A stretch of DNA of 7,690 nucleotides from Deltaproteobacteria bacterium (GCA_024277475.1 JAJRVC010000484.1:1-7690), one strand, 5' to 3'; positions 1-6,155 are shown, counted from the stretch's first letter. Numbers and translations: made by a program. Notes: generated from the sequence alone by a model not told the origin.

Positions 1-464
1 ACATCCAGGCCGTCGCCGACAAAGATGAAATTTTTGGCGATATGGACGGCAAGGGCGTTTTTTTATACGCCACCCGGAGCGCAAAAAACCTTTTGAACAA
101 GCTGTTGTCTCCAAACGCTATCAAACTGGAAGATATCGATCTTCTTATCGAGCACCAGGCCAACTTCGCCATGATTCCATTGACTCTGGCGCAGGTCCTG
201 GACCATGATCCGGCACAGATAAAAAAAGCCGTGGCCGACTTAATCGCCGATAAATTGATCACCAATGTTCATGAACGCGGGAACTGTTCGGTGGTCTGCA
301 TGCAACGGCTGCCCTATGATCTAAAGCGCGGGGCTTTGGAGGCGGACACACTTCAAGGCTTTAAGATTAACAGAAACCTTGACCGGCTGAAACAGGCCAA
401 GCTTATTTTGAACGACTCCGTGGGATCCGGCATGACACGCAGCGCATTTTTGCAAAGACACTAA
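1..464 (+). CDS. 3-oxoacyl-ACP synthase III (KAS III/FabH)-like protein, C-terminal part only
   Basis: The reading frame is open from base 3 at the window edge, so the 5' end, including the expected catalytic Cys, lies outside. About 153 residues are visible. The segment LLIEHQANFAMI carries the EHQAN motif, whose His (codon 153-155) matches the KAS III catalytic His. HERGNCS carries the matching catalytic Asn (codon 282-284). The closing LILNDSVGSGMTRSAFLQ resembles the glycine-rich final strand of FabH-type enzymes. In that family the enzyme condenses an acyl-CoA with malonyl-ACP or a similar donor in the cytoplasm. From memory of E. coli FabH, the stretch between the Asn and the final strand is about 16 residues longer here, so this may be a divergent KAS III-like (thiolase-fold) enzyme rather than the housekeeping FabH; substrate unknown. 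The stop TAA at 462-464 lies 38 nt before the ydbH start, so co-transcription with the lipid-transport genes is possible. Confidence 0.75.
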   Translation, partial: IQAVADKDEIFGDMDGKGVFLYATRSAKNLLNKLLSPNAIKLEDIDLLIEHQANFAMIPLTLAQVLDHDPAQIKKAVADLIADKLITNVHERGNCSVVCMQRLPYDLKRGALEADTLQGFKINRNLDRLKQAKLILNDSVGSGMTRSAFLQRH

Positions 465-502
465 AGCGGTCCCTCAAAACTCGCCGTAAGAACTAATCAA
501 AC

Positions 503-3277
503 ATGTCGTCAAAACGTAAAATAGCCCTTACCGTGCGAATTCTTCTTGTGCTCGCCGTGTTTGTGGTCGGTCTATGGGTAGGATTATATTTCTTCCTTCC
601 ACGCTATTTAGAGTCCCGGGTCATTCCCCAACTTGTTGCCGAAACCGGAATTGCGGACTTCGCCCTAAAGGTTCGCCATATAGGCATCTTTGGTGCAGAT
701 CTGGGCACTTTGCGAATCGGACCGGAGCAAAAGCCGGCACTTTTAATCCGGTCTGCACAGATCGACTATACGCCTAAATCGCTTTATCAGCAAAAAATTG
801 AAAGGATGTCTTTAAACGGACTTGAACTCTATAGCGAATTCAAAGACGGAAAACTTTCCCTGCGCGGAATCGATCTCGATGAAATTCTCACAAAAATGCA
901 GTCTAATCGGCCATCCATACCGGAATCAGAGAGCGGTTTGCCTCTCATCTTTCTGGAGAAGCTTGAGATTCGAAACGCTGTAATCATTTTTAAAACCGAT
1001 GACCAAACGTACCGGATCCCCTTTGAAATCGATGTTGCCCCTGACAAGGAAGATTACAACCGTTTGAACCTCGCAGTATCAATGTATCCCCGGGGGGAAT
1101 TGGTTCATGCTGAAGTGAAAATTGATTTAAGGCAGCAACAAATCAAATTAACGATAGCGGCAAACTCGCTGGACCTGAACAGATTTTCCGACCTGGTGCC
1201 AACGGTTTCCGATTTCATGCTTTCCGGCAAACTGAATTTGAAAGCGACCGGACAGTTGCAGCTGGCGCCTTTTAAGATTTCAGCGCTCGATGCCTCGGCA
1301 GAACTGCTAAAATACAAAATCAGATTAAAAAATTTACGACTTCAAAACGCCCGCAGCTCCGACCAGAAGGAATTACCTTTTAAAATCAATCTATCGAAAA
1401 TCGATGCGGGCGATTGGAAAATAAACGGCTCGGCCATAACGGCAACCTCGCCGTTACCCTTAACGCTTTCCGGATGGCAGGGCAGGATCAGAGCAAACGG
1501 AAAGCAGGTTGAAAGTAAAGGCGAATTCAGCGTTGCTTTGCTGCCGTCATCGGTCCATAAAAATAAACTGCTGCCGGTTGAAGTACTTGAAACGGCGCCT
1601 TTGCACGGCAGTTTTACAGCTGAATATCGCCAGGGTAAAAGCGTGCAATTCAGTATCACGAGCACTCCCCCCAAACAAACAGGAGACTCGGCCGGTCGCT
1701 TCAAGTATGACCAATATGAGATTAAAGCCGGGATACCGGCAATTGATATTTTCGGTAAAGGAAGACTCGATGATCTGCCGACGGCGTATACGATCAGTAT
1801 CCCGCAAGTCATGATTGCTTCCCAGGCAGGGACGATTCACCTGCCCCAGATCGTTTTAAAGGGCACGGCGGATCTTGGCAACAACGGCAAAGGTTTCCCG
1901 CAAACAACGTTTAAGCTGCAAGCGCCGGATATTCGCATACTGCTCACACCTACCCGAATAAACATAAAAGATGTTACTATGTCCGGTCGGGTAAAAACAA
2001 ATATCAATGGCGCCATCGGACTTGAGGGTTTGCTGCAGTTTGCAGGCACCGGTGTTACAATGCCGAAAACAGGTATTAAAATCAGCGGTGCCCGGGGTGC
2101 AATTCCATTAAAATGGCCCCCGGCGAGGCAGAAGAAAAATGGGAATATTTCGATTGCCGCCCTGTACTACAAGCACATGAACTTTGGAGGAATTAAGGGC
2201 AACATTCAACAAACTCCCGCCGGTTTTGCGTTCAAAGGCCGACATATCAACCGGCTTCTCCCTGAAATGTCACTGGATTTTAGCGGAAATACCAAGCTTT
2301 TTGATGTCAAAAATCCGGTGATGAACATGAATTTTACACTTCTTCGCCCGGGCCATGCAGCTGCAATTGACCTTGGTGACTTTTTCCCGGGATCTAAGGG
2401 TGTCAAGATAAATGGAAAACTGATGCTCACCGGGGTCCTGGCTGCGGACAGTTCCGGCTTCAAGGGTTCCATGAATTTGCAGGTGCAAAACGCTAACGTG
2501 CGAATCAAGGAAAAGAAATTTGCAGTTGAGGGAATTCAGATGTCCCTCTCACTCCCTGAATTGCCCAGGATACGCAGTGCAGCCGGGCAACATCTGGTGT
2601 TTTCCAAAATTGTACTTGGCGATCTGGTCGCAAAAGAGGGCAGAATTGATTTCCAGATCGAATCGCCACGGTCTTTTTTGATTGAAAAGACACACTTTGT
2701 CTGGTGTGACGGCAACGTTGAAACCCAATCGATGCGAATATCTCCCGGTGTGGAAAATTATCGCATTACTTTTTATTGCGACCGGCTAAAACTCGCGCAG
2801 GTTTTGGAGCAATTCGGTGCGGCCGCCGCTAAAGGCGAAGGAACCGTTAACGGTCGAATACCGCTATACTACGCGAATGGTAAAATTCGTTTTGATGATG
2901 GCTTTCTTTTTTCTACACCCGGGCGGGGGGGTAAAATTCACCTCAAAGGAACCGATATTCTGACAGCCGGCATTGCACCGAACACACCCCAATATGTCCA
3001 AATGGAGCTTGCCAGAGAAGCATTAAAGGACTATGATTATTCATGGGCCAAGCTGAATATAACGTCAGAAGGAGAAGATCTATTGCTACAGATGCAGATG
3101 GACGGCAAACCCACAAAGATGCTTCCGTTTGTTTACCGGAAAGATATCGGCGGGTTCGTCAAAGTCGAAGCGGCCGGCAAAGGCTCAAGATTTCAGGGTA
3201 TCCGTCTCGACGTCAACTTTCGACTCCCGCTTAACAAAATGCTGCGATACAAAGATCTATTGAAGATGACTGAATAA
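503..3277 (+). CDS. ydbH: YdbH-family AsmA-like intermembrane phospholipid transport protein
   Basis: A 924-residue protein, close to E. coli YdbH (about 880). The N-terminus is basic (SSKRK) and is followed by one hydrophobic membrane segment at about residues 13-32. The rest is a long, beta-rich, mostly periplasmic region of alternating hydrophobic strands with repeated 'xxLxGxL' turns, typical of AsmA-like groove proteins. The most family-specific part is C-terminal. VNGRIPLYYANGKIRFDDG at about residues 782-800 matches the YdbH 'VNGKLPFW...DG' motif. The SWAKLNI and QMQMDG stretches and the final LDVNFRLPLNKMLRYKDLL also align by eye with the E. coli protein. In E. coli, YdbH is anchored in the inner membrane and spans the periplasm, pairing with YnbE at the outer membrane to shuttle phospholipid. 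The genes for YnbE and YdbL follow here, which strongly supports the call. The ATG at 503 has no clear Shine-Dalgarno (only GTAAGAAC upstream), but it places the membrane segment correctly. Two cysteines, C735 and C759, lie in the predicted periplasmic part and could form a disulfide (inference). A G7 run (2925-2931) lies inside the conserved TPGRGGKIHL stretch. Confidence 0.87.
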   Translation: MSSKRKIALTVRILLVLAVFVVGLWVGLYFFLPRYLESRVIPQLVAETGIADFALKVRHIGIFGADLGTLRIGPEQKPALLIRSAQIDYTPKSLYQQKIERMSLNGLELYSEFKDGKLSLRGIDLDEILTKMQSNRPSIPESESGLPLIFLEKLEIRNAVIIFKTDDQTYRIPFEIDVAPDKEDYNRLNLAVSMYPRGELVHAEVKIDLRQQQIKLTIAANSLDLNRFSDLVPTVSDFMLSGKLNLKATGQLQLAPFKISALDASAELLKYKIRLKNLRLQNARSSDQKELPFKINLSKIDAGDWKINGSAITATSPLPLTLSGWQGRIRANGKQVESKGEFSVALLPSSVHKNKLLPVEVLETAPLHGSFTAEYRQGKSVQFSITSTPPKQTGDSAGRFKYDQYEIKAGIPAIDIFGKGRLDDLPTAYTISIPQVMIASQAGTIHLPQIVLKGTADLGNNGKGFPQTTFKLQAPDIRILLTPTRINIKDVTMSGRVKTNINGAIGLEGLLQFAGTGVTMPKTGIKISGARGAIPLKWPPARQKKNGNISIAALYYKHMNFGGIKGNIQQTPAGFAFKGRHINRLLPEMSLDFSGNTKLFDVKNPVMNMNFTLLRPGHAAAIDLGDFFPGSKGVKINGKLMLTGVLAADSSGFKGSMNLQVQNANVRIKEKKFAVEGIQMSLSLPELPRIRSAAGQHLVFSKIVLGDLVAKEGRIDFQIESPRSFLIEKTHFVWCDGNVETQSMRISPGVENYRITFYCDRLKLAQVLEQFGAAAAKGEGTVNGRIPLYYANGKIRFDDGFLFSTPGRGGKIHLKGTDILTAGIAPNTPQYVQMELAREALKDYDYSWAKLNITSEGEDLLLQMQMDGKPTKMLPFVYRKDIGGFVKVEAAGKGSRFQGIRLDVNFRLPLNKMLRYKDLLKMTE

Positions 3278-3283
3278 TCAAAC

Positions 3284-3296
3284 CCGGCAGAGCCGG
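3284..3296 (+). other. Small intercistronic hairpin between ydbH and ynbE
   Basis: CCGGC-AGA-GCCGG is a perfect 5-bp GC-only stem with a 3-nt loop, beginning 6 nt after the ydbH stop codon. On the + strand it is followed by an A-rich stretch (AACCAAAAAAG), not a U-tract, so it does not look like an intrinsic terminator for this operon. It may stabilise or help process the ydbH 3' end, which would let ynbE and ydbL be expressed at a different level. The stem is certain; the role is inference. Confidence 0.45.
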
Positions 3297-3369
3297 AACC
3301 AAAAAAGTTTATTTCATAAAATGTCTTGGATCCACCACTGAAAAGCAACAAATTCACAACTAAGACTCC

Positions 3370-3375
3370 AAGGAG
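3370..3375 (+). promoter_or_regulatory. Shine-Dalgarno site that decides the ynbE start
   Basis: AAGGAG lies 7 nt before the ATG at 3383. It favours that ATG over the in-frame TTG at 3326, which has no ribosome site and would put a hydrophilic 19-residue extension ahead of the lipoprotein signal. The out-of-frame ATG at 3378 is too close to the site to be used. Confidence 0.8.
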
Positions 3376-3382
3376 CAATGTC

Positions 3383-3598
3383 ATGATAAGAACAAGGCTC
3401 ATTTTGCCTGCAACGCTTATTTTCCTGCTTTCTTACGGCTGCACCCAGCACAAAATTGAGGTGGCTCCCGTGGAAGTAAAACCTATTCATATCACCATTG
3501 ACGTCAATGTAAAAGTTGATAGAGCTCTGGATGACTTCTTTAGTGATATCGATAATGCTGAAAAGAAAATTGAACCCGATTCAACTGCTACCGAGTAA
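3383..3598 (+). CDS. ynbE: YnbE-family outer-membrane lipoprotein
   Basis: A 71-residue protein. The signal peptide has basic residues R3 and R5, a hydrophobic core LILPATLIFLL, and a lipobox-like LSYGC with Cys20 as the predicted lipidated residue. Position +2 is Thr rather than Asp, which suggests sorting to the outer membrane. The mature part contains KIEVAP...PIHITIDVNVKVD, matching the YnbE family pattern of 'IEVA...PITINMNVKI' that I recall from E. coli. The alternating hydrophobic residues suggest an edge beta-strand. In E. coli, YnbE forms a beta-stacked multimer that continues the C-terminal groove of YdbH. The gene lies 105 nt after ydbH and 42 nt before ydbL, in the standard order. 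Oddities: the lipobox residues at -3 (Ser) and -2 (Tyr) differ from the usual Leu and Ala/Ser, and an acidic/basic tail of about 18 residues follows the conserved part (E. coli YnbE is about 61 residues). Confidence 0.86.
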   Translation: MIRTRLILPATLIFLLSYGCTQHKIEVAPVEVKPIHITIDVNVKVDRALDDFFSDIDNAEKKIEPDSTATE

Positions 3599-3640
3599 AG
3601 GATAGCCACGCTGATTTGATCAAACAAGGAGATATAAAAA

Positions 3641-4012
3641 ATGAAGCGTAAAACAATAATTATGATGTTACCGTTTTTAATCCTCGGAATTTTGATCGCC
3701 AACGCTTATTCATCTTCAAAAGCCATAAAGCAGCGAATGATCGAACGTTTGCCGGTCATTAACTCGCTTAAAGACAAAGGCATAATCGGGGAGAATAATA
3801 AGGGATATCTGGAATTTGTCGGTAAAAAGAAAGAAAAGGCTGATGTGATCAAGGCCGAAAACAAGGACCGCAAGCTGGTTTACAAGGCCATTGCCAAACA
3901 GCAGGGAACCACGGATACGGTGGTCGGCAAACATCGAGCGGTTCAAATTGCCAATAAAGCCCAACCCGGTGAATGGTTGCAGGATGCCAAGGGCAAGTGG
4001 TACAAGAAATAA
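3641..4012 (+). CDS. ydbL: YdbL-family (DUF1318) periplasmic protein
   Basis: A 123-residue protein with a strong ribosome site, AAGGAG at 3626-3631, 9 nt before the ATG. The N-terminus is a signal peptide (MKRK, then a hydrophobic core to about residue 20) with a likely cleavage after ANA at residues 20-22, giving a periplasmic protein. The conserved DUF1318 signature is clear: ENKDRKLVYKAIAKQQGTT at about residues 73-91 corresponds to 'INAERKxxYQxLAKQN', and KAQPGEWLQDAKGKWYKK at the C-terminus corresponds to 'RAKPGEYVQGINGKWVRK'. In E. coli, YdbL is encoded with YdbH and YnbE and modulates their assembly, probably as a periplasmic chaperone-like factor. The gene is the last of the + strand group and converges on the HTH/zinc-ribbon gene, with 67 nt between the stops. 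The mature region is rich in Lys. Confidence 0.9.
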   Translation: MKRKTIIMMLPFLILGILIANAYSSSKAIKQRMIERLPVINSLKDKGIIGENNKGYLEFVGKKKEKADVIKAENKDRKLVYKAIAKQQGTTDTVVGKHRAVQIANKAQPGEWLQDAKGKWYKK

Positions 4013-4106
4013 ATCCATCTACCGGCTAAAAAGGCACTTACCCGATAAATAACAGCCGGCGTATATATTCTCAACCAGCTTAAATTATCTTAAAAGATGG
4101 ATTTAT
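4009..4106. repeat. 12-bp inverted repeat joining two convergent gene ends
   Basis: ATAAATCCATCT (4009-4020) and its perfect complement AGATGGATTTAT (4095-4106) are 74 nt apart. The left arm covers the ydbL stop codon and the right arm lies in the last codons of the opposing regulator gene. Inside the loop a second 6-bp pair exists, CCGGCT (4022-4027) with AGCCGG (4054-4059). Neither arm is followed by a clean T-tract, so it is not a standard intrinsic terminator. It could still fold in either transcript and mark the convergent transcription boundary (inference). Confidence 0.5.
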
Positions 4107-4361
4107 GATGTGCGATTCTCGGCAGCTCGGACAGCAGCCGGGACGGGAAAAGCGCTTGCGGTCTTTAAACACATAACCGCACTTGAGACATTCACTCGGT
4201 CGGATATTTATTTTTCTCCCCCTTGCCGTCAGCGACCTGGAAATGTGGCCAAGATGCTCAACCACCTCCTTTTCCTGTACGCCAAGCTGCCCGGATAGTT
4301 GCCGCGCATCCATCTCGCTGTCAGTCAAAAAATCAATAATTCTTTGGCGTGTGGTTCTCAA
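4080..4361 (-). CDS. Small HTH/zinc-ribbon predicted transcriptional regulator
   Basis: A 93-residue protein. Residues about 1-45 form a winged-helix-like HTH (RQRIIDFLTDSEMDARQLSGQLGVQEKEVVEHLGHI is the visible pattern, given here as separate helices RQRIIDFL, DARQLSGQLG and EKEVVEHLGHI). Residues 58-80 form a zinc ribbon, C58-x2-C61 and C77-x2-C80, followed by a short basic/aromatic tail (INPSFKI). This architecture resembles the family 'predicted regulator with HTH fused to Zn-ribbon' (COG3357 type), which I associate mostly with archaea and some Desulfobacterota. DNA binding is expected; the target is unknown. The start appears to be TTG at 4361, with GGTGA a few bases upstream; no in-frame ATG occurs before Met17, which would cut into the first helix. 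The gene lies 147 nt downstream of the radical SAM gene on the same strand, so linkage is possible but not tight. Confidence 0.75.
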   Translation of the reverse strand: MRTTRQRIIDFLTDSEMDARQLSGQLGVQEKEVVEHLGHISRSLTARGRKINIRPSECLKCGYVFKDRKRFSRPGCCPSCRESHIINPSFKII

Positions 4362-4441
4362 TCTTTCACCATTGAATTTGCAGCAGATGAGCGCTGTAAA
4401 ATTGGGGTTTTATGTTATATATTGATGTTATCGTAAATACG

Positions 4442-4465
4442 CATCCCGGTTGCAGTCCGGGGATG
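4442..4465 (-). terminator. Possible hairpin terminator after the radical SAM gene
   Basis: On the - strand, CATCCCCGG-ACTGCAA-CCGGGATG folds into a GC-rich stem with one bulged base and a 7-nt loop, 43 nt past the radical SAM stop. The following bases (CGTATTTACG) contain only a weak T-run, so termination efficiency is doubtful. It sits between the radical SAM gene and the HTH/zinc-ribbon gene and would help separate their transcription. Confidence 0.35.
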
Positions 4466-4470
4466 AGAAT

Positions 4471-4498
4471 GGAACCCTGAACCTTTGAGCCCGTGAAC
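4471..4498. repeat. Degenerate heptad/octad TGAAC (GTTCA) repeats, copy A
   Basis: Four TGAAC-like units start at 4471 (GGAAC), 4478 (TGAAC), 4486 (TGAGC) and 4494 (TGAAC), 7-8 nt apart. The reverse complement reads GTTCA, the same core as the repeat at 6357-6384. It lies in the gap just downstream of the radical SAM gene. The function is unknown; it looks like a fragment of a dispersed intergenic repeat. Confidence 0.55.
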
Positions 4499-4508
4499 GC
4501 CTACTCGT

Positions 4509-5528
4509 TTATTCACTGCGGATTTCCTCTTTCAACAAACAGCAGGCAATTTTGTATTCCGGCAACCCCTCCTCATTGTAACTGATAGTCTGGGGCTGAA
4601 TCATTTTATTCATTACACAGCCTTCGGGAATATCGAGTTGAAAAAAATCCTGCTCGTTGAGTTTGGCGGTCGGCACCAATTGATTATCCTGACAATACAA
4701 GCTGTGGATCGGAAAGTCCTCACAGATCGGGCAGCGATAGACTCGACCGTTAGGGAAAACAAAATAATTGTCGGCCACTGTCCCGGCACATTCAAATTTT
4801 TCGTTGCGACCTAAAAACACTTTTGGATAAGCAACGGTAATGCCGCGCTCCGCAATCATCCGCGCGACCCCGGGAACGGTATCGAGCCATTGCGATCGTG
4901 AAACCTGAGGTGATTTATGAGGATCGCTCGTATCCTGTGTAATGGCGGATTTTCCTCGCAAGCCGATAACTTGAATAAAAAATCTATCAACTCCCAAACT
5001 GTCCAGCAACGGCGCCATCATCTCTAGTTCATGAATATTGGTACTGCTGATGGTGTAGATCAGGCTTGTCGTAAAACCCCTGTCAATGGCACTGCGGATA
5101 CCCTCAAGACAGGTATGGTATGATCCATCCCCCCGAATCCGATCGTTGGTTTCAGGGGTGGCCCCGTCCAGGCTGAAACTGAAGTAGTCCACTTCGCCCG
5201 GCTTGACCTTTGAAAGAACATCGTGAAAGAGGTATCCGTTTGTATCAATAGTGATTGAGCCAAAACCCAGATTGCGGGCATATTTGACTGCCGCCGGCAA
5301 ATCCGGATGAAGCGTCGGCTCTCCCCCTAAAAAGATGAGATTCTTTAAGTTTCTGTCCTGAACAAACGCTTCGAGCCAGGCCTTGATCACGGACAGCGGC
5401 AGGGTGTTTTCCCCATGCTGCCCGGGATTGATATAACAATGGCGGCATTTGAGATTGCATTTAGTGAGAATATGAAAAAAGATATTCGTGGAATTTTTTG
5501 AAAAAGCAACGGTTTTCGTCCGGATCAT
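4509..5528 (-). CDS. Radical SAM protein with cysteine-rich (SPASM-like) C-terminus
   Basis: A 339-residue protein. C24-x3-C28-x2-C31 (TKCNLKCRHCY) is the radical SAM [4Fe-4S]/SAM-cleaving motif. GGEP at 68-71 is the SAM-amino-binding motif; DTNG at 95-98 and SLDG at 119-122 continue the partial TIM barrel. The C-terminal third holds C247, C266, C269, C279, C304, C329 and C330. The pattern FECAG...FPNGRVYRCPICED resembles SPASM/twitch auxiliary cluster domains, so at least one extra Fe-S cluster is likely. The enzyme should generate a 5'-deoxyadenosyl radical in the cytoplasm; the substrate is not evident. SPASM proteins often modify peptides or proteins, but I found no convincing precursor peptide next to the gene. 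The ATG at 5528 has no good Shine-Dalgarno and is directly preceded by an inverted repeat. The nearest same-strand neighbours are a cNMP-binding protein upstream (113 nt) and an HTH/zinc-ribbon regulator downstream (147 nt). The class call is secure; the specific family is not. Confidence 0.93.
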   Translation of the reverse strand: MIRTKTVAFSKNSTNIFFHILTKCNLKCRHCYINPGQHGENTLPLSVIKAWLEAFVQDRNLKNLIFLGGEPTLHPDLPAAVKYARNLGFGSITIDTNGYLFHDVLSKVKPGEVDYFSFSLDGATPETNDRIRGDGSYHTCLEGIRSAIDRGFTTSLIYTISSTNIHELEMMAPLLDSLGVDRFFIQVIGLRGKSAITQDTSDPHKSPQVSRSQWLDTVPGVARMIAERGITVAYPKVFLGRNEKFECAGTVADNYFVFPNGRVYRCPICEDFPIHSLYCQDNQLVPTAKLNEQDFFQLDIPEGCVMNKMIQPQTISYNEEGLPEYKIACCLLKEEIRSE

Positions 5529-5557
5529 ATTTTGACAATCTCGTAAAAAGTCAAAAT
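5529..5557. promoter_or_regulatory. Perfect inverted repeat abutting the radical SAM start codon
   Basis: ATTTTGAC (5529-5536) and GTCAAAAT (5550-5557) are perfect 8-bp inverted arms separated by 13 nt, with half-site centres 21 bp apart, about two helical turns. The arm nearest the gene ends exactly at the ATG. As DNA this could be an operator for a dimeric regulator. As RNA it would form a stem with the only SD-like bases (ACGAGA) in the loop, so translation could also be controlled. The repeat is certain; the role is inference. Confidence 0.5.
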
Positions 5558-5571
5558 TCTCGAATTTTTAT

Positions 5572-5602
5572 CTTATAACCTATTTAAATTATTAAGTGTA
5601 AA
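5572..5602 (-). promoter_or_regulatory. Candidate sigma-70 promoter for the radical SAM gene
   Basis: On the - strand TTTACA (5597-5602) resembles a -35 box, and TTATAA (5573-5578, 18-nt spacer) or TATAAG (5572-5577, 19-nt spacer) resembles a -10 box, in a very AT-rich stretch. Transcription would start just upstream of the inverted repeat at 5529-5557. AT-richness makes chance matches likely, so this is tentative. Confidence 0.4.
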
Positions 5603-5641
5603 ATTTTATTTTTGTGTTTTTTGCGCCTTTTTGCGGCCACA

Positions 5642-6151
5642 TCATATTTTAGCAAGTAACCGCTTTATTTTCTTTTTGGCGGTTATCAGTTCCTCGTTGG
5701 TTGCCCGCAGGCGGATCGACATGTACTCGGCAAATATTCGATATAACAACAACAAAAAATCCAACTTTTCATCCGTTGGATCCTGAGCGGAGATCCTGTT
5801 TTTGGCGGATGTATCAACGGCAAGACAAATGGTCTTCCCGACGGCAACAACCGAGGCGGAGCGCTTCATAAAATCGACAATTCGCATCTCGCCGAAAATT
5901 TCGCCTTTTTTATCAATGGTGTTGATTTCCAAGCCTTCTTTGGAGATTCGAATTTTCCCGGAAAGCAGAAAATACAGCCACGGGTCCAGGTCCCCTTCCT
6001 GGATAATGACTTCGCCGTCCTCATATTCCCTGATTCTGCTTAACCGGAGAAGTTTTTGAAGGCTTTTCGTTTCAAAATTCCTGAGAGCAGAAATTCCTAG
6101 CAGTTTTTGAATATTTTCAATATTGTCTTTTAAATATTTCGATTCGAGCAT
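5642..6151 (-). CDS. Single-domain cyclic-nucleotide-binding (cNMP/CRP-like) protein
   Basis: A 169-residue protein. Residues about 20-120 form a cNMP-binding beta-barrel: LRNFETKSLQKLL, then EYEDGEVIIQEGD (43-54), WLYFLLSGKIRIS (58-70) and the phosphate-binding cassette GEIFGEM...KRSASVVA (83-103), with E88 and R97-S98 in the positions that contact ribose and phosphate in CRP-type domains. Ligand binding is therefore plausible, although the cassette loop is a little different from the CRP form. Unlike CRP/FNR regulators there is no C-terminal HTH; residues 126-169 are helical and end in a Lys/Arg-rich amphipathic stretch (TAKKKIKRLLAKI). It may act by protein-protein contact, as a sensor rather than a DNA binder. 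The start is set by a strong Shine-Dalgarno, GGAGGT, just upstream. It lies upstream of the radical SAM gene on the same strand, but with a 113-nt AT-rich gap. Confidence 0.9.
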   Translation of the reverse strand: MLESKYLKDNIENIQKLLGISALRNFETKSLQKLLRLSRIREYEDGEVIIQEGDLDPWLYFLLSGKIRISKEGLEINTIDKKGEIFGEMRIVDFMKRSASVVAVGKTICLAVDTSAKNRISAQDPTDEKLDFLLLLYRIFAEYMSIRLRATNEELITAKKKIKRLLAKI

Positions 6152-6155
6152 TTTG

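Noticed and set aside
1342..1812. A 156-codon - strand open frame antisense to ydbH
   Set aside because: It is a shadow of the ydbH coding frame, without a ribosome site or recognisable domain.
3326..3382. A longer ynbE starting at the in-frame TTG at 3326
   Set aside because: It would place 19 hydrophilic residues before the lipoprotein signal and has no ribosome site, whereas the ATG at 3383 has AAGGAG at the right distance.
5592..5645. A 17-codon - strand ORF (MMWPQKGAKNTKIKFYT) overlapping the cNMP-protein stop by ATGA, considered as a precursor peptide for the radical SAM enzyme
   Set aside because: The ATGA overlap is suggestive of coupling, but the peptide is very short, has no Cys or leader-like pattern, and runs into the candidate promoter of the radical SAM gene. 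Conservation in relatives would be needed to revive it.
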